Positions 46,096-61,251 are shown, counted from the stretch's first letter. The stretch: DNA of 64,000 bases from Serendipita indica DSM 11827 (GCA_910890315.1 CAJVGD010000020.1:268691-332690), one strand, 5' to 3'. Numbers and translations: made by a program. The notes: generated by a model from the sequence alone, not told the origin.

Positions 46096-47540
46096 ATGGA
46101 CGACGATGAAATCCCGTATGCGAGGTGAAATTGCACGCGCTTATATTCTGACGAATTTCTAGAGAACTTGTTGACCTCTCCACCCTGCAGACTGCTGGTA
46201 TTACCACTCCCGAATCGAATCAGGCTGGTCAACCCGCCTCAATGAACGCTAAAGTGGACAAGAGTGAAGATGTAACAAATGGACGAGTCCCGTTGACAAT
46301 CTTGACTGGCTTTCTCGGGGCCGGCAAGAGCACCCTGCTCAGGTAAGCTTGTCCAGGATTCCTGTATGACACACAATGATTCTAATCGACAGGATTGTAG
46401 ACGGATTCTAACTGAAAAGCACGGATATCGAATAGCGGTCATCATGAACGAGTTTGGAGATACTGCCGACTTGGAGAGTACGTCTAAACTCTTCAACCAT
46501 ATTCGCAAATCTCATAGACTACATAGCGATCAACATTTCGTCCAATACTGATAACACCGACGGTGAACTCGCTGAAGAAGTGTTGGAGTTGGCAAATGGA
46601 TGCCTCTGTTGCTCTGTCAAAGACACTGGAATAGCGTCGATTGAAAAGTTGATGGAAAAGAAGGGTGCTTTCGACTATATTCTCCTAGAGACCACGGGAC
46701 TCGCAGATCCAGCACCCATCGCTGCATTGTTTTGGGAAAACGAAGAATACGCCACAGGCCTCGGGAGTATGATCGCGTTGGATGGTGTCATATGTCTTAT
46801 AGACGCCGTCTTCGGACTCGAGGTGCGGATATTCCGGAGTTATGGAAACCAACTAACAAGTTTAATTGCAGCAAATCGAGAAGGACAGGGCCATACATGG
46901 AATTGGAGAATCACTAAGGCAACTCGCGTGTGCGGACGTCGTGTTGCTCAACAAATGTGACCTCGTCGAGGAAGATATGATCATCTCAACCGAACACGCC
47001 ATACGGACCCTCAACACAAGTATCCCAATCCATCGCACCGTGCGCGGGGAGCTTTCACTGGACAAGATTCTAAACCTCGACGCATTCCACTCGCGACCAC
47101 AACTAGCGTTGGATTACGGTCAACTCGATCACGACCACGATCATGATCATGAACATGACGAAGGAGAAGACAGACACAATCATTTTAGAGGCATCACATC
47201 CATGGTCATTTCCCTTCCCGTTCTCACCGACTCTCAAGAAGCGTTACTCGACGAGTGGATACGCAAGACGCTCTGGGAGGGATTGTACGAAGAAGAGCCA
47301 GATCTGGCTACTGAAGATTTGTCTGGCACGGAGAAACCTGCGCGTCTCAAAGTGTTGCGGTGCAAAGGCATCTACTGGACGAATGCAGGTAAACAAGCCG
47401 TCATTCAAGGCGTCCAAACGCTTTACGAAGTGACAGTCGTCGGACATGAGCAACGTCCAGAAGAGGGCAAAATCGTTTTGATTGGAACCGGACTTGGTCC
47501 GCATCTATCTACGTCGTTACAGCAGTCGTTGCGAGCGTAG
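46096..47540 (+). CDS. ZNG1: CobW/ZNG1-type metal-chaperone GTPase
   Basis: Five exons (46096-46115, 46163-46342, 46401-46477, 46527-46822, 46872-47540) give 413 aa. The G1/Walker A is [13 protein letters not shown], the family metal site is GCLCC (CxCC), the Walker B region is [11 protein letters not shown], and the base-recognition motif is NKCD. A His/Asp-rich loop ([15 protein letters not shown]) near the middle and the CobW C-terminal domain ([12 protein letters not shown]) complete the protein. This set identifies the G3E subfamily that includes ZNG1, a GTP-driven zinc donor to methionine aminopeptidase. The N-terminal PELVDLST resembles the short target-binding motif of ZNG1 proteins. 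Exon 4 has two in-frame acceptors nine bases apart (46517 and 46526). The downstream one gives a 49-nt intron and is preferred. Confidence 0.87.
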
Positions 47541-47645
47541 GCCGTCAATAAAATGTAGTCTTAAAACCAACATGTCGTGATTATATTCGTGTGTAAGGAA
47601 AAATGGTCGTTAGATTTTCTCTCATACTCCATGCCATGCCCACGT

Positions 47646-49982
<2,337 letters not shown>

Positions 49983-50299
49983 TTGCTTGTAGTTCCCAGA
50001 GTCAAGTGGACGATTTGCTGGGCTTATATGAAGCAGACGAGGGTGAATCCTCCGATGAAAAGTGTCCGAGTCGGAAGATGGAAAACGGGGGGGACGAGTG
50101 AACGCGTCAGTCGCCGGCAGCACGGATGGCCCATCTTTTCAAGCCGCACGACATTTCCAGGCCGCCACGGGAGATAGAGCGATCAAACGGCATTAAAGGG
50201 TACGCACAGGACGGGTCCAGATGGCGGCGGCCGTAAAGGCTCCCGAGCAAGGATGCTGACAAACCGACTGTAGATGATCGTACACGTAGACTCCTTGGC

Positions 50300-51043
50300 C
50301 TTTAGTCACGGCCGCCTCGTCTAACCGCGCTCCTCTGCTGCGACTCTCCATGGCTCCCGCGGCTTGTATCCGCTCATTTAGATAGAAACTCGGTCTCTTC
50401 ATCGTATCATCTTGGACCCAGGACTCTGAGAATGAGGGCGCCGTCGCAGTGGAGGCCGCCACTCGTTCAGCCAACACACATCTCGTGTACTACTTGGACG
50501 CGTAGCAAACTCCGCCTCTGGCAATCCGCGAGACAGACCAGCTCAGCGTGGACGAGAGTCGCTCTCCACCCGACCCCGCCTCGGTTGGCTGGACCTCTAT
50601 CATGATTACAGTGCAACTGGACAAAGTTGTCAATATCACTTGTATCTCCAAAGTCACGTCCGTAACTGTAGGAAGCGATGCATGTCAGACTAGGGATAGA
50701 GAGTGCGTCGGCTTGAACGCAGGCCAAAGTCCTCTTTACCCTCATAGTAGACTATATAGAAGTATTAGATTGCAGCAGAATCGGCACGGCCATCTGCCAA
50801 GCCCTCATCAGTACTGCTATATGTCTATTTGACGAGTAGTAAGTCCAACAAGCCCAACTTGGTGGCACATTTCTCCGTTCGACACTAATGAATCACGATT
50901 AACGGGAACAGACGAAGCGTATCCGAAAATATATTCCGATACTTGAAGTATAGTCCTCAAGCATCCATCAAGACTATGATCCTGCACTATCTTCAACCTT
51001 TGCATGGTGATATCCATGAATAACGCACCATTAGCACAAGTCA
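50300..51043. repeat. NLR-D 3' flank, duplicated beside NLR-E
   Basis: This flank aligns with 57741-58146 plus 61266-61698, the two halves of the NLR-E 3' flank that the LINE insertion separates. Landmarks are GGA(C/T)GCGTAGCAAAC at about 50498 and 58019, and the stretch 50920-51043 against 61560-61698. No intact gene is present; frames at 50193-50477 and 50467-50745 are not supported. Confidence 0.6.
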
Positions 51044-54000
51044 CTAGTCATTCCTGGCTTCTGTCACTCGTGTCCACTCTTCTCCATAGACAGATCGGGA
51101 TAGGTCAAGTTCCAACCTTTGACATTGACCGATGATACGAACTCCGTGTCGAACAAGGCCGGTGCGAAACTGAGCCGGAACCCAGAAAAGCGGCTTGCCA
51201 TCTGGTGTGAGCAACCATCCATCGCCGTCAATTACGGAGTGGAGATTAGGAAGCAGATCCTTTAGCTAGTTCAGTATAGCCACGAAACGCAAAGTCGAAA
51301 ACGCTTACGAGGTTTTCACTGGTCAAATTCCACAGCCGCACAGTCGTGTCACTCGAACCAGACACAACAGAACAGCCATCTGGCGAGAATGCGACGGATG
51401 TGGCAAAGTCTGTATGTCCTCTAAGTGGCTGCCCAATTTGCTCTCCTGTCTCTGCATCCCATAATCGTACCGTCCGGTCGTCCGAGCATGATACAATGCG
51501 ACCGCCATCCGGGGAGAATGCGACCGAGTTGATATCGCCACTATGCCCGATAAATGGCTGTCCAATCTTCTCTCCCGTTTCTACATCCCACATTCGTATC
51601 GTCCAGTCTTTCGAGCCAGATACGACACGGTGACCGTCCGGTGAAAATCTGGCCGAAATGACCCAGTTTGTATGTCCTTCAAGCGGTTGTCCAATCTGCT
51701 TGCCTGTCTCTACATCCCACAATCGTACTGTCTTGTCATCCGAGCCAGATGCGATACGACAACCATCTGGCGAGAATGCGACCGATAAGACCCGGCTTTC
51801 ATGTCCTTCAAGCGGCCCTCCAATCTGCTCGCCTGTCTCTGCATCCCACAATCGTACTGTCTCATCCTCAGAGCCAGACACAATACGACGGCTATCTGGA
51901 GAGAATGCAACAGACCAAACCTCGTCTGTATGTCCTTGAAGTGGCTTCCCAATTTGCTCTTTTGTCTCTACATCCCATAATCGTACCGTCTGATCCTCCA
52001 AGCCAGAGACGAGACGACGACTATGTGGCGAGATTGCAACGGAGTTGACTCGGCTCGTATGTCCTTCAAGCGGCTGTCCAATCTGCTTGCCTGTCTTTGC
52101 ATCCCATAATCGTACTGTCTTGTCGCCCGAGCCAGATGCGATACGGCAACCATCTGGCGAGAACGCAACCGACATGACCGCGTCTGCGTGTCCCTCGACT
52201 GGCTGCACAGTAGCTTCCCCTGATCCTGCACCCCACAATCGGACTGTCCTGTCAGCTGAGCCAGATGCAATGCGGCGACCATCCGGCGAGAATGCGATGG
52301 ATGTAACTGGGTCTGCATGACCTACAAGCGGCTGACCGACCTGCTTTCCTGTCTCCACATCCCACAATCGCACCGTATTGTCACCCGAGCTGGAGGCAAT
52401 ACGATAGCCATCGGGCGAGAATATGACCGAAAGGACAAAGCTTGCATGTCCTTCGAATGGCTTTCCTATCTGTTTGCCCGTTTCTATATCCCACAATCGT
52501 ACTGTCTGATCCTCCGAGCCAGATATGACATGGTTACCATCTGGCGAGAATGCGACTGACCGGACCGGTCCTGTATGCCCTTTAAAGGGGTCCCCCATCT
52601 GTTCCCCTGTTTTTATATCCCACAATTGTGCTGTATGATCGTTCGAGCCGGATACGATATGACAACCATCTGGCGAGAACGCAACTGACCTAACCCAGCC
52701 TGTGTGCCCTATAAGTGACTGCCCGACCTGCTGGCCTGTCTCTACATCCCACAATCGGACTGTCATGTCATCCGAGCCAGATGCGATACGACGATCATCG
52801 GGGGAACAGGCGACCGACCTGACCCAGTCTGTATGTCCTTGAAATGGCTGTCCGATCTGCTCGCCTGTCTTGGCATCCCACAATCTTACTGTGTTGTCAC
52901 CTGCTCCTGATACAATACGGCAACCATCTGGCGAGAATGTCACGGAATTGACTTGTCCCGTATGTCCTTCAAGTGGCTGTCCAATTTGCTTGCCTGTTTC
53001 GGCGTCCCACAGCCGTATCGTCTTGTCCTCCGAGCCAGAGGCGATGCAATCACCGCATGGAGAGATTGCAACAGCCCAGATACCCCCGCCATGACCACGT
53101 AAAGTTAGAACAAGTGACGACCAGCTTTGATAACCGCCAGCACAAACGATCAGCCGATTTCTGAAACGATCCTGGTATTCCCTCTTCACCTCTGAAGATG
53201 AAGGGGAGAGCGAAAATGCAGAAATATAGATATGTGCTGCACTTGACGAGATTGGTTCAATGAAATGGTTCGTGAACCGAAGCATGTCCGTGGCGAATGG
53301 TATCAGGCTCCCACCATTGTTTAGCTAGGAGTGGTCAGTGAGAGACCTTAATACTGAATGGAGTCACCTTCAGCCACGCGATCAATGGAATTAGGATAGA
53401 CGGTAAGGCGTGTGCAAATGAGCATAAACTTGCGACCTCGAGCCAAGAGAGGAAATGATTCTTGAGGATGTATCTAATGCGTTCCATTGTTTCTGCATCC
53501 GGAGGTGTACCTTCCAAGTGGTCTACCCAATATCGCGATGCGTACTGTAAACAGGATGGGATGTAGTCTTCTATGGATGAGACTGCATTCAAGATATCGC
53601 TATTGAGTAGATATGACGACGAAATCTCGCAAATATTGAATCGTAGCCTCTCTGCCATCACCCGTAGGCAATGATCAGCAAGAATCTGATTACAGTCGCT
53701 CGTGACAATCTGGAGTTCCGAATCTGTTACTTGCTGGTTCAATAGAAAGTCCACAAACGACTGATGGCGAAAGCGGGCACCCTCCCTCATTTCCAGCACG
53801 GGCCGCAGAGCGTTGCATATGTGCTCGACGGTTGAGAGGTCGATTGCAAGGAGCTCAGCAATTGTCCGTATGTCCAGAGTCGTCCTGGCGACGATAATCG
53901 CACCAAGTATCATCTGTAATTCTTGAATTGTTTGGCTTTCTGCGTTAGGGAAAGCCGCATTGATAACTTTGCCGTAGAGAGCGTTCATACCCATATTGCT

Positions 54001-55775
54001 TTCAGTATGCATTATCTCCTCTAGAAGTTTCTTTGGATTACCACGGCGGACGTACTCCACCAATGTTGATGCCCAAATGAACAACCCGTCGGCTTTGATC
54101 GCGAGTGCTTCGATGGTAGCTACCCCAGGCCATCCTGCAGGCAGAGAAGAGTACTCTTTGGCGGTTTCCTTAAGCTCCTCACTCAGAAATGCTTGAATAT
54201 CTCTTCTCGACTGATTGATCGTCTCTTCTCCGACGAGCAAATCGATCATATATGGTGTTCTAGGACCAGTAAAGATCCTTGCTATCGCGGCCTCTTCGCG
54301 ACTTGTCACAATCAGCTTGCAGCTGGACGGGAGATCAGACCACGCCGCAAGCGTACGAATGAGGTTGCGAAATTCTGTCGACCGGACACCTTCCAGTCCA
54401 CCACACTCATCCAATGCGTCGAGGACAACTATAGGTGATTGATCGCCAACGATCGTGCCAATCTTGGATAGTGGCTCTCCGACCAACTGATGAAAGACAG
54501 CGTCAATGTTTGGCGCCGTTAGGTCGATCTCTTCATTGTCCATCTTGTGTGCGAGGTGTCGGCGAATGGTAGGGTGCCGTGCTAGATCATACGCGATACC
54601 TTGCCAGACCGTGCTGATCGTGATAGTTGCCGTCTGTTGACGGCTGAAGAAGAAGCTCGATCCTAGGCGTGTCCTCTTGATGCCGAGCGTAGTCACCAAT
54701 GTAGATGCAATGGCAGACTTGCCAGCTCCGGGGGCGGCTTTTATCCAAAGGATATTTGGGGCATTAAGGTCTTTGGACCAGGCTTCACATTTGGCCAGTA
54801 TCTCAACGCGTGTTCCTGATTGGCACTCTCGTGGACGTTGGCGAGGCTTGGATCGCAGATCTTTCAAGATGTCCTTCTCCGCAGTCTTCTGCACCGACAC
54901 TGTGACATAGAGCATGAGAGCTTCCTACGCAGAATGAACAGTTTGAACTCATTAGAATGCAGTTACCAACCATCAACCCGCGTTTGGCATCCGTCAATTG
55001 TCGTTGATACGTAGCGATGGTGTCCGCCTCTAGCCTCGTAGTGCCTATACGTTGAGCCAGTATCTTCAAGGTGATACCCTTGTCGATATCGTATTCCTTG
55101 AGTCCCGAATCTACGCAGATATCGATGACCAACTCCTTGAGGGTGCTGTGCGAATGAGTTTCCATCGAAGAAGGAATTGACAAACCCACGTAGTATAATC
55201 CATGACCGGACCGCTAATAGACTTTTCACACTCTTCGAGTATGTCCTTGATGCCCAGCTGGTCGAGCTGCCGTTGAAGTGCCGTGTTATGCTCTCGGACC
55301 GTCCGCAGGAGCTCGGACCAGGCGGACTGGTTATCTTTGACTGCCTTGAACTTCATGAGCACACATAGTCACAATAGATTTGCAGAATTACCTGAATGGA
55401 ACCTAGGAGAGTGACCATGCCTTCACATGCTCCTTTTAATGGCGCGAGGCCGCCTGCATCAGCGGCACTCTTGGTCAAATCAAGTACTAAAGCCGCTCGA
55501 GCAAGCCATTTGTCCGTCTTGGATCCGAGGGTCGACCGGTCAGCGTCTTGCCGAGTTTGGGATTGTGCGTTTATTTGGGCAGTAGATGGAGTTTTTGGCC
55601 TCTCCATCTGGCCTATTTCATGAGCAGTAGCATCGTTGTTTGTTGGTATGGCAATCGATGCTGCGGTGCTCGTGGAGGCTTCTATAAGACTCGTCGGTGC
55701 TGTAGAGATATTTGCGTTTTGCACCTCTTTACTGTTCTTAGGCTTCTTGAATATCTTCTGAAAGAGAGACATCAT
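51044..55775 (-). CDS. NACHT-WD40 STAND receptor, subfamily 2 (NLR-D)
   Basis: Six exons (55775-55392, 55350-55190, 55145-54971, 54924-53368, 53324-51309, 51265-51044) give 1504 aa with the frame kept. The N-terminus starts MMSLFQKIFKKPK and is Ser/Thr-rich. It then has a helical domain (ALVLDLTKSAADAGGLAPLK, QSAWSELLRTVREHN) and a segment ALMLYVTVSVQKTAEKD just before NACHT. Walker A is AAPGAGKSA and Walker B PIVVLDALDEC. A linker with AHIYISAFSLSP leads to 14 WD repeats of 43 aa, some with degenerate signatures (SPCGD, SPDDR, SPHSR). The last exon encodes DGWLLTPDGKPLFWVPA-QFRTGL and ends SVYGEEWTRVTEARND. It differs from NLR-A/B/C in exon layout and NACHT sequence but has the same architecture. 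Cytosolic receptor, function inferred. Confidence 0.85.
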
Positions 55776-56029
55776 GAAGTTTCTTCGGGCCGGATGAAGT
55801 CGGAGACCAAAGTCCGTAAAGCTCAAGTTTGGCGCTTGTGGCCAATAGTGATGCAGCACTTTGGTCAAGATGTCATAATGGTAAGGTGGAGATATATAGT
55901 TGTAGAGAATGAACGATGTAGCTAGCTGGTGAATGTGGTTGGATAAACGTCCTCTGATAAGCCAAAATTGGCCAGTATAGTCGCAGTTTGTCAAGGCATA
56001 ACATTCAATAACTATGCAATGTATTATAG

Positions 56030-57189
56030 CTAGTACAAACGAGAAGGTGGAGGATTCCTCTGAGCTTCGAGTGCATGCTGGTCGACGGCATAACAGATGA
56101 AGCACAGGGTTCCCCCTCGAATAACCTGCTGATTCGTCTCAAAGTATGCCTTCTGTAGAGACTTATTGCATCCCATGCATACTTTGCTATCCGAGGCACA
56201 CAGCATCGTAGGTCCCTCAAGGATTGCGAGTGGCAGCAATCCATAACTGAGATACTTGTTCGTGCAATCTAGGCGTGCAGCCGCATGAAAATGGATGTAT
56301 TCATCGCTCTGCTCGATTCCAACTCGACGTTGACGAGCGGGTTGCGGACGAGGAGTTCATAAAGGACTTGAATTTTACAAACGTCCTCTGCGGCGTATAC
56401 GAGGTTCTCCTCATCAATAGGATGATGCATCCACTTAGAATGATCGAATTCTATCATATTTTAGCCCTCGTTCAGAGATGATTGACGAGTGTGACTTACT
56501 GGGCTTGCGCGGCAAAGCTGGCCTTGATCTATGAGCGCCTTGTCGAGTCCACTCAGCCTCAGGACATGCTTGTAAGTCTCTCGGTTTCCAAACAGATCGA
56601 GGCGCCAAGTATCCAGCCAATCTCCGCAAAACCGCCTCTACGCTGTTGTCACGACACATCAAGTCGACAATCTGAAGATCCAAGACATGCGTAAGGACGA
56701 TGTGGTGTCCATGGCGTAATTCAGAAGCGTCCATCATAGGTCAAAATCGACCTTGAGGACCTCTTTGCTGGTCAGGTTTGAGAATACTGGTGCAAGAGGA
56801 GAAGAATTACCCTGGTGTGTGTATTTCTCGAATGCAGGGACGTTGATGAGGAAGATGCTGAGCGTGGCCGAATTCTTGACCTCGGAAATCGACGTCACAC
56901 ATCCGAGACTCAAGATGGAAAGAATGCCACCCTGGTCCCCGAGTTCCCTTCCTCAGCAGTCACATTAGACGGCTTTGGCTGTGGAGAGGTACTTGAGCGC
57001 GATGCTGAGGGCTTCGGGCGTGTTACAGAGTTGGTATGAAGCGAGAATTGTCGAATTGGCTACAATGGCTTTATTTGCGTGTATAGAATTGTAGGGAATT
57101 GACCGGACCTGAACGTGGTGGGGGATAAGATGATTTGCGACGCCAGGCTCTGACACAGGACGCTCAGCTCGGGGGATTTTGACGCCCAT
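56030..57189 (-). pseudogene. Decayed DEDDy exonuclease-like gene
   Basis: Segments in all three minus frames align with the intact gene at 41152-42220. LCNTPEALSIALKYLSTAKAV runs into a TAA, then a region equivalent to the DxE motif reads C-D-C with TGA in place of the Glu codon. GRELGDQGGILS follows. At about 56733 TTTGACCTATGATGG has lost one base relative to the FDLRMD codons. HSKWMHHP and LVYAAEDVC (Exo III) remain, and the zinc knuckle CMGC ... CFICYAVD survives in another frame, ending at 56030. At least two stops and two frameshifts, including loss of a catalytic acid, mean it is dead. It sits 254 bp upstream of NLR-D, same strand. Confidence 0.75.
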
Positions 57190-57260
57190 CCTGCCCTTAT
57201 GACCTTAATATCTCTGTTTGCATCCATTCGAGGACGCGGGCTGATCGCATTCGAAGACAT

Positions 57261-57740
57261 CTCAAACTAGTTCTGGTTTGGTTAGGGGAACTAAACCCAT
57301 TCCACAGCATATCCACTGTACACTTGAACTAGCATAGCGAATGTGCCGTTCGACGAGGCGTTCGACTTGCTGCTGTTCCACCATATATCAGCAGAGACCA
57401 GGAGCTGTTTACCACCGTGCGGAATACACAAATATTCGAAATTACATTAATATTCTGTTCTGTTAGAATGCAGCCCACGCTTGTTCTGACCGAAGCCACT
57501 TGCAACTCACCCCGGACTTTGGACTCGCCCTACGGTACCTGGCGTGGACTATTGCACTTGTAGGCGCTGGCGTTGTCCATGAAGGTGCGGGGAGTACTCG
57601 ACATGAATACTCTCGAGGCAGGAACGCTGAAATGGACCGATGACTGTGTATTGTTTGGAAATGTCAATACACGTAGCTCTGCTACGGCCATGTTTGCCAT
57701 TCACACTCCTTTGGTAATCCCAACTTGCTCACACAAACGT
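57261..57740. other. Intergenic left of the NLR-E flank
   Basis: No gene is supported. The 76-codon frame at 57573-57803 overlaps the duplicated flank and shows no motif. Confidence 0.35.
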
Positions 57741-58146
57741 CTTCAGTCACAGTCCCCTCTTCTAAGCGTGCTCCTTTGTTGCAACTACCCATGGCTTCTG
57801 TGACTCGTACACGCCGATTCAAACCAGAAACTTGTCTCTTCGTCGTACCATCTTGGCCCCGAGACTTCTGACTTCGGACAATTAGGGCGCCATTCAGGCT
57901 CCAAAATACTCGATATGCCACTCTGTAACGCCGTAATGAGGCGGCCAATTGTTCATCTCGGTATGTCGGTGGCTGAATCAACCTTAATGGAGATAGAATC
58001 CACATCTAATTTACAACTTGGATGCGTAGCAAACCCCTGCCTCCGATAACCCACAAGGCAGCGTGCTGCGCGGTCGAATGCCAGCTCAAAAGGATAGCTG
58101 GCCTGCTCCAGAGTGTGCCTAAGCATCACTATTGCGAGCACGGCGT
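57741..58146. repeat. NLR-E 3' flank, distal half
   Basis: This aligns with 50300-50705 downstream of NLR-D. It is cut off from its continuation at 61266 by the LINE insertion. The homology shows that the receptor gene and its 3' flank were duplicated together. Confidence 0.55.
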
Positions 58147-58160
58147 GACAGAATAAACTT
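58147..58160. repeat. Target-site duplication, left copy
   Basis: GACAGAATAAACTT, identical to 61252-61265, lies directly next to the poly-T that is the element's poly-A tail. This is the signature of target-primed reverse transcription. Confidence 0.85.
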
Positions 58161-61100
58161 TTTTTTTTTTTTTGTGTTAAGTATTATTGTGCAGTGGCAC
58201 CGCCAATATAGCACATTGTCTAACTGGAGCCCACTTACTGGGTTACCCTCGGTTTCATTGGCGCGTGCATCTCCTCGCAGGCAGGCAGTTGTCGCTCTCC
58301 TCGCCGAGATCTCCCTCTGGGTGTGGCTCTGCTACGCTACTTTTGCCTGCTTTCGATCGCCTTGACTGTCTGTGAAGTTGGTTTGGCTTCGATACGCGTT
58401 GTCGCTCTGGTGAGTTGGTTACTCTCTTTCCCTTCCGTTTGTATCCTCCCGTCCTATCTTCAACCTCCCCGTCCTCCTGATAAACTTCAACGTCTCCTTG
58501 ATTCCCTCCTTTGTCCCTAGTATCTCCGCTGGTTCTCTCGTCTTCTCACGCAATGCTCCTTCCCATTCGGCTCGCGCTGCATTGTACGCTGGGCAGATGT
58601 GGAGGAGATGAGTTATGTTTTCTGCATTTCCCTCTCCACAGTGTGGGCACCATGGTGCATCCGCTCTGTTGATGCGGTTCAGATGCTTGTTCAGTCCGAT
58701 ATGTCCTGTACGTAGCTGAATAAGTGCCGCTGCTTCTGCTCTCATTAGCTCGTCTGTGATTTGGAGATATTTGTTGGATGGCATTGTCTCGTCGATGGGC
58801 CTGGTCCTGTCGTACCGTGCTGAAGATTTCCACTTGTCGTGTGCTGACTTCCTTGCTGCAAGTTTGAGTTCCTGTCTGAGTGCCAAGATATTCTGCGGGA
58901 GGGTGTCCTTCGTCCATGGTGGGAGTGTTGCTGCTGTGGATGATCCATCTGTGATGGCCTTCTTGGCCTCCTCGTCCGCTGCTTCGTTACCCTCAATCCC
59001 TTCATGACCTGGGACCCATGTGAGAGTGATCTGAGTCAATCGATTGATCCTCGTCTCGTCATTGCTCGCCTCTACGAGTTCTTGTCTACGCTTTTGATCG
59101 TTGCGCAGTTCGTCTATTGCTCTGTGGATCTTGTGGATGATGTGTTGGCCGGCTTTGGCACTGACGTTCTCCATTCCTTGTATTGCTGCCTGGTTGTCGA
59201 GGCTGATCTTGATACGTGGTATGATGATCCTTTCCATCTTGGCTAGCTGGACTCCGAGTGCAATTCCAACGAGTTCTCCTTCGTGTACCGTGTGCTCCGT
59301 GTCTTCTCCAAGCAGGAATCTTGCTGACCTTATCCGTACTCCGTCTCTGTAGAGTACTGCACCTGCTCCTATCATGCCTTCCATTCCTGAGCCATCCGTA
59401 TAAACTACTACCCGCTCGTTGTTGCCGTTGCTGTTGTTGTCCGCCTCTTTTGCTAACATCCTCGACTCCTCTATTGAGATAGTGAATGGGTTAGTGGCGT
59501 TGGGGTTGCGTGATGCTGGGGTGATGGTTTCGAGGTCGTCTACTTTGGAGTCGATGGAGTGGAAGATGCGATGTAGGGGGGCGTTGTGCCTCTGGAGGAG
59601 TCCTCTTGATGCTCGTTTCACGAATTTGGAGAGAGGATGGGTAGCGGGCAGGCTTGCCAGCCGGGCCGCCGCCTTCTGGCATGTGAGGCGTAGAGTTTCT
59701 TCGATTGGTAGCATATTGAGGTGCGCATCAAGGGTATCTCCTGCTGTTGTGCGGATAGCGCCTGTGATACTGATGGCGGCTCTACGTTGGACGGCTTGCA
59801 GCTTCTTGGTGATGGCTATGGATCCCATCCGGCATGCGGAGTCTGGCTTGGTGTACAGTGGGGTGTACCAGATGTCTGTGGCGTATGTGATGCAAGGAAT
59901 GGCAACAGAGTTGAAGAGTTGGCGGCCTGAGCAGATTGGGAGGCCATGGAATGCCCTGTGTATACGCGAGAATAGTGAGGTCCACTTTACTGCCCTTGTG
60001 TGCACGAGCTCCTGGTGCTTGTTCCACCACAGTGACTGGTCGATCACCACTCCAAGTAACTTGCAACTGTCGGTAGGTTGAATCGTTACTGTTGATGTTC
60101 TGCCATTGCTGTCCTTTGCCTCGAGGACCAGGGGATGTGAGCCTTTGCGCTTTTCGGATGACATGGTGAAGTCGACAAGCCCAAGTTTGTTGTTCTCGAG
60201 TGGTGAGTGGTGCGAACGTGACCAGTCTAGTATGCCTCCTTCACGTTCCATCATGTCCTTCAGTCCGAGGTGCGTGTTGTGGAAGTTCTGGCCAATGGCG
60301 ATCAGGGTAGAGTCGTCCACAAACCCGAGGGTGAGCTGGTCCTTGCCGTTTGCGATCTCCAGTAGTGGGGCAATGTAGAATAGGTAGAGGATCATCGAGA
60401 GTGGGCATCCTTGGCTGTTCCCATTGGTGATAGCGCGGGGTGCGGAGTGCACCTCGTCGAATTTGAGGCGCGTGGATCTGCCTGTCAGCATGTTCTCGAG
60501 AGTCTGCACATACTCCTCTGGGATCCCTTTTGCTCTCATGTTCTGCATGAGGACTGGCTTGACGACATTGGGGAATGCTGCTTGGATGTCGAGAAACAGT
60601 GCGCTGGCCACCTTTGACTCCCTCCATACCTTCTTGATTGTGCTTGTGAGAAGGTGAAGGGCGTCTGTTGTTGTCCTTCCTGGTCGACCACCAAACTGAG
60701 AGTGTGGGAGCAGTGCATAGTGCTCGGACATGTAGGTGAGGTCCTCCGCCATGAGTGCCGAGAGAAGCTTTCCGAGGGTGTTGAGGAGCGCGATCGGTCG
60801 GTACGCTTTGGCTATATTGTACGCTGGCTTCCCTGGCTTTTGTAGGACCACTGTAGTTGATTCCTTCCACTGCTTTGGAATGTGCCGGAGTCGAATGGCC
60901 GCGTTGAATACATTCTTGAGGATGGGACTGATAGCTGGGAGTGCTTCCTGAATTGCTGCATTTGGGATACCGTCCGGGCCTGGTGCCTTGTCGCGCTTGA
61001 GGCGTCCAACTGCCTTGCTCACCCTCTTTATCGAGTATGGTGTCCACTGAGGAAGTGCAGTTTGAGGTGCTGGCCTTGGTCTGGGGAGTGCGAGTGCAGG

Positions 61101-61251
61101 TGGAGGTGGAAAGAATGCGTCGCATAGTAGCTCTGCTTTCTCCTCGTTACTTTGCGTTAGTGTGCCGTTCGGCTTTTTGAGTGGGGGGATTCTCTCGCTA
61201 CTTCCATCGTTGGCGCCTCGCTTGATGAAGCGGTTGATGTTCCATAGGTCG
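58161..61251 (-). mobile_element. 5'-truncated non-LTR retrotransposon (Tad1-like LINE)
   Basis: A 3.09-kb element is bounded by perfect 14-bp direct repeats (58147-58160 and 61252-61265). The minus-strand 3' end carries a poly-A tail (T-run ending at 58173) and about 245 bp of 3' UTR after the stop at 58419. The 5' end begins inside the second open reading frame (DLWNINRFIKRGAND), so ORF1 and the endonuclease domain are missing, as in typical incomplete LINE copies. It splits the NLR-E 3' flank. A perfect duplication and an open frame indicate recent insertion. Confidence 0.88.
58419..61251 (-). CDS. LINE ORF2 fragment: reverse transcriptase, RNase H, CCHC knuckle
   Basis: The frame is open for about 943 codons from the truncated 5' end to the stop at 58419, and no start codon belongs to the element. 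Reverse-transcriptase motifs are DKAPGPDGIPNAAIQ, AYRPIALLNTLGKLL, GCPLSMILY and the catalytic FVDDS. RNase H follows with YTDGS, HEGEL, SLDNQAA and a GNEAADEEAKK end, so its acidic residues are present. Near the C-terminus CPHCGEGNAENITHLLHIC is a CCHC-type knuckle common to Tad1-like elements. The fragment could still be translated from a read-through transcript but lacks an endonuclease, so it cannot move on its own. Confidence 0.85.

Noticed and set aside
59419-60081. 220-codon plus-strand open frame within the LINE
   Set aside because: It is antisense to the reverse transcriptase/RNase H frame and has no independent motif.
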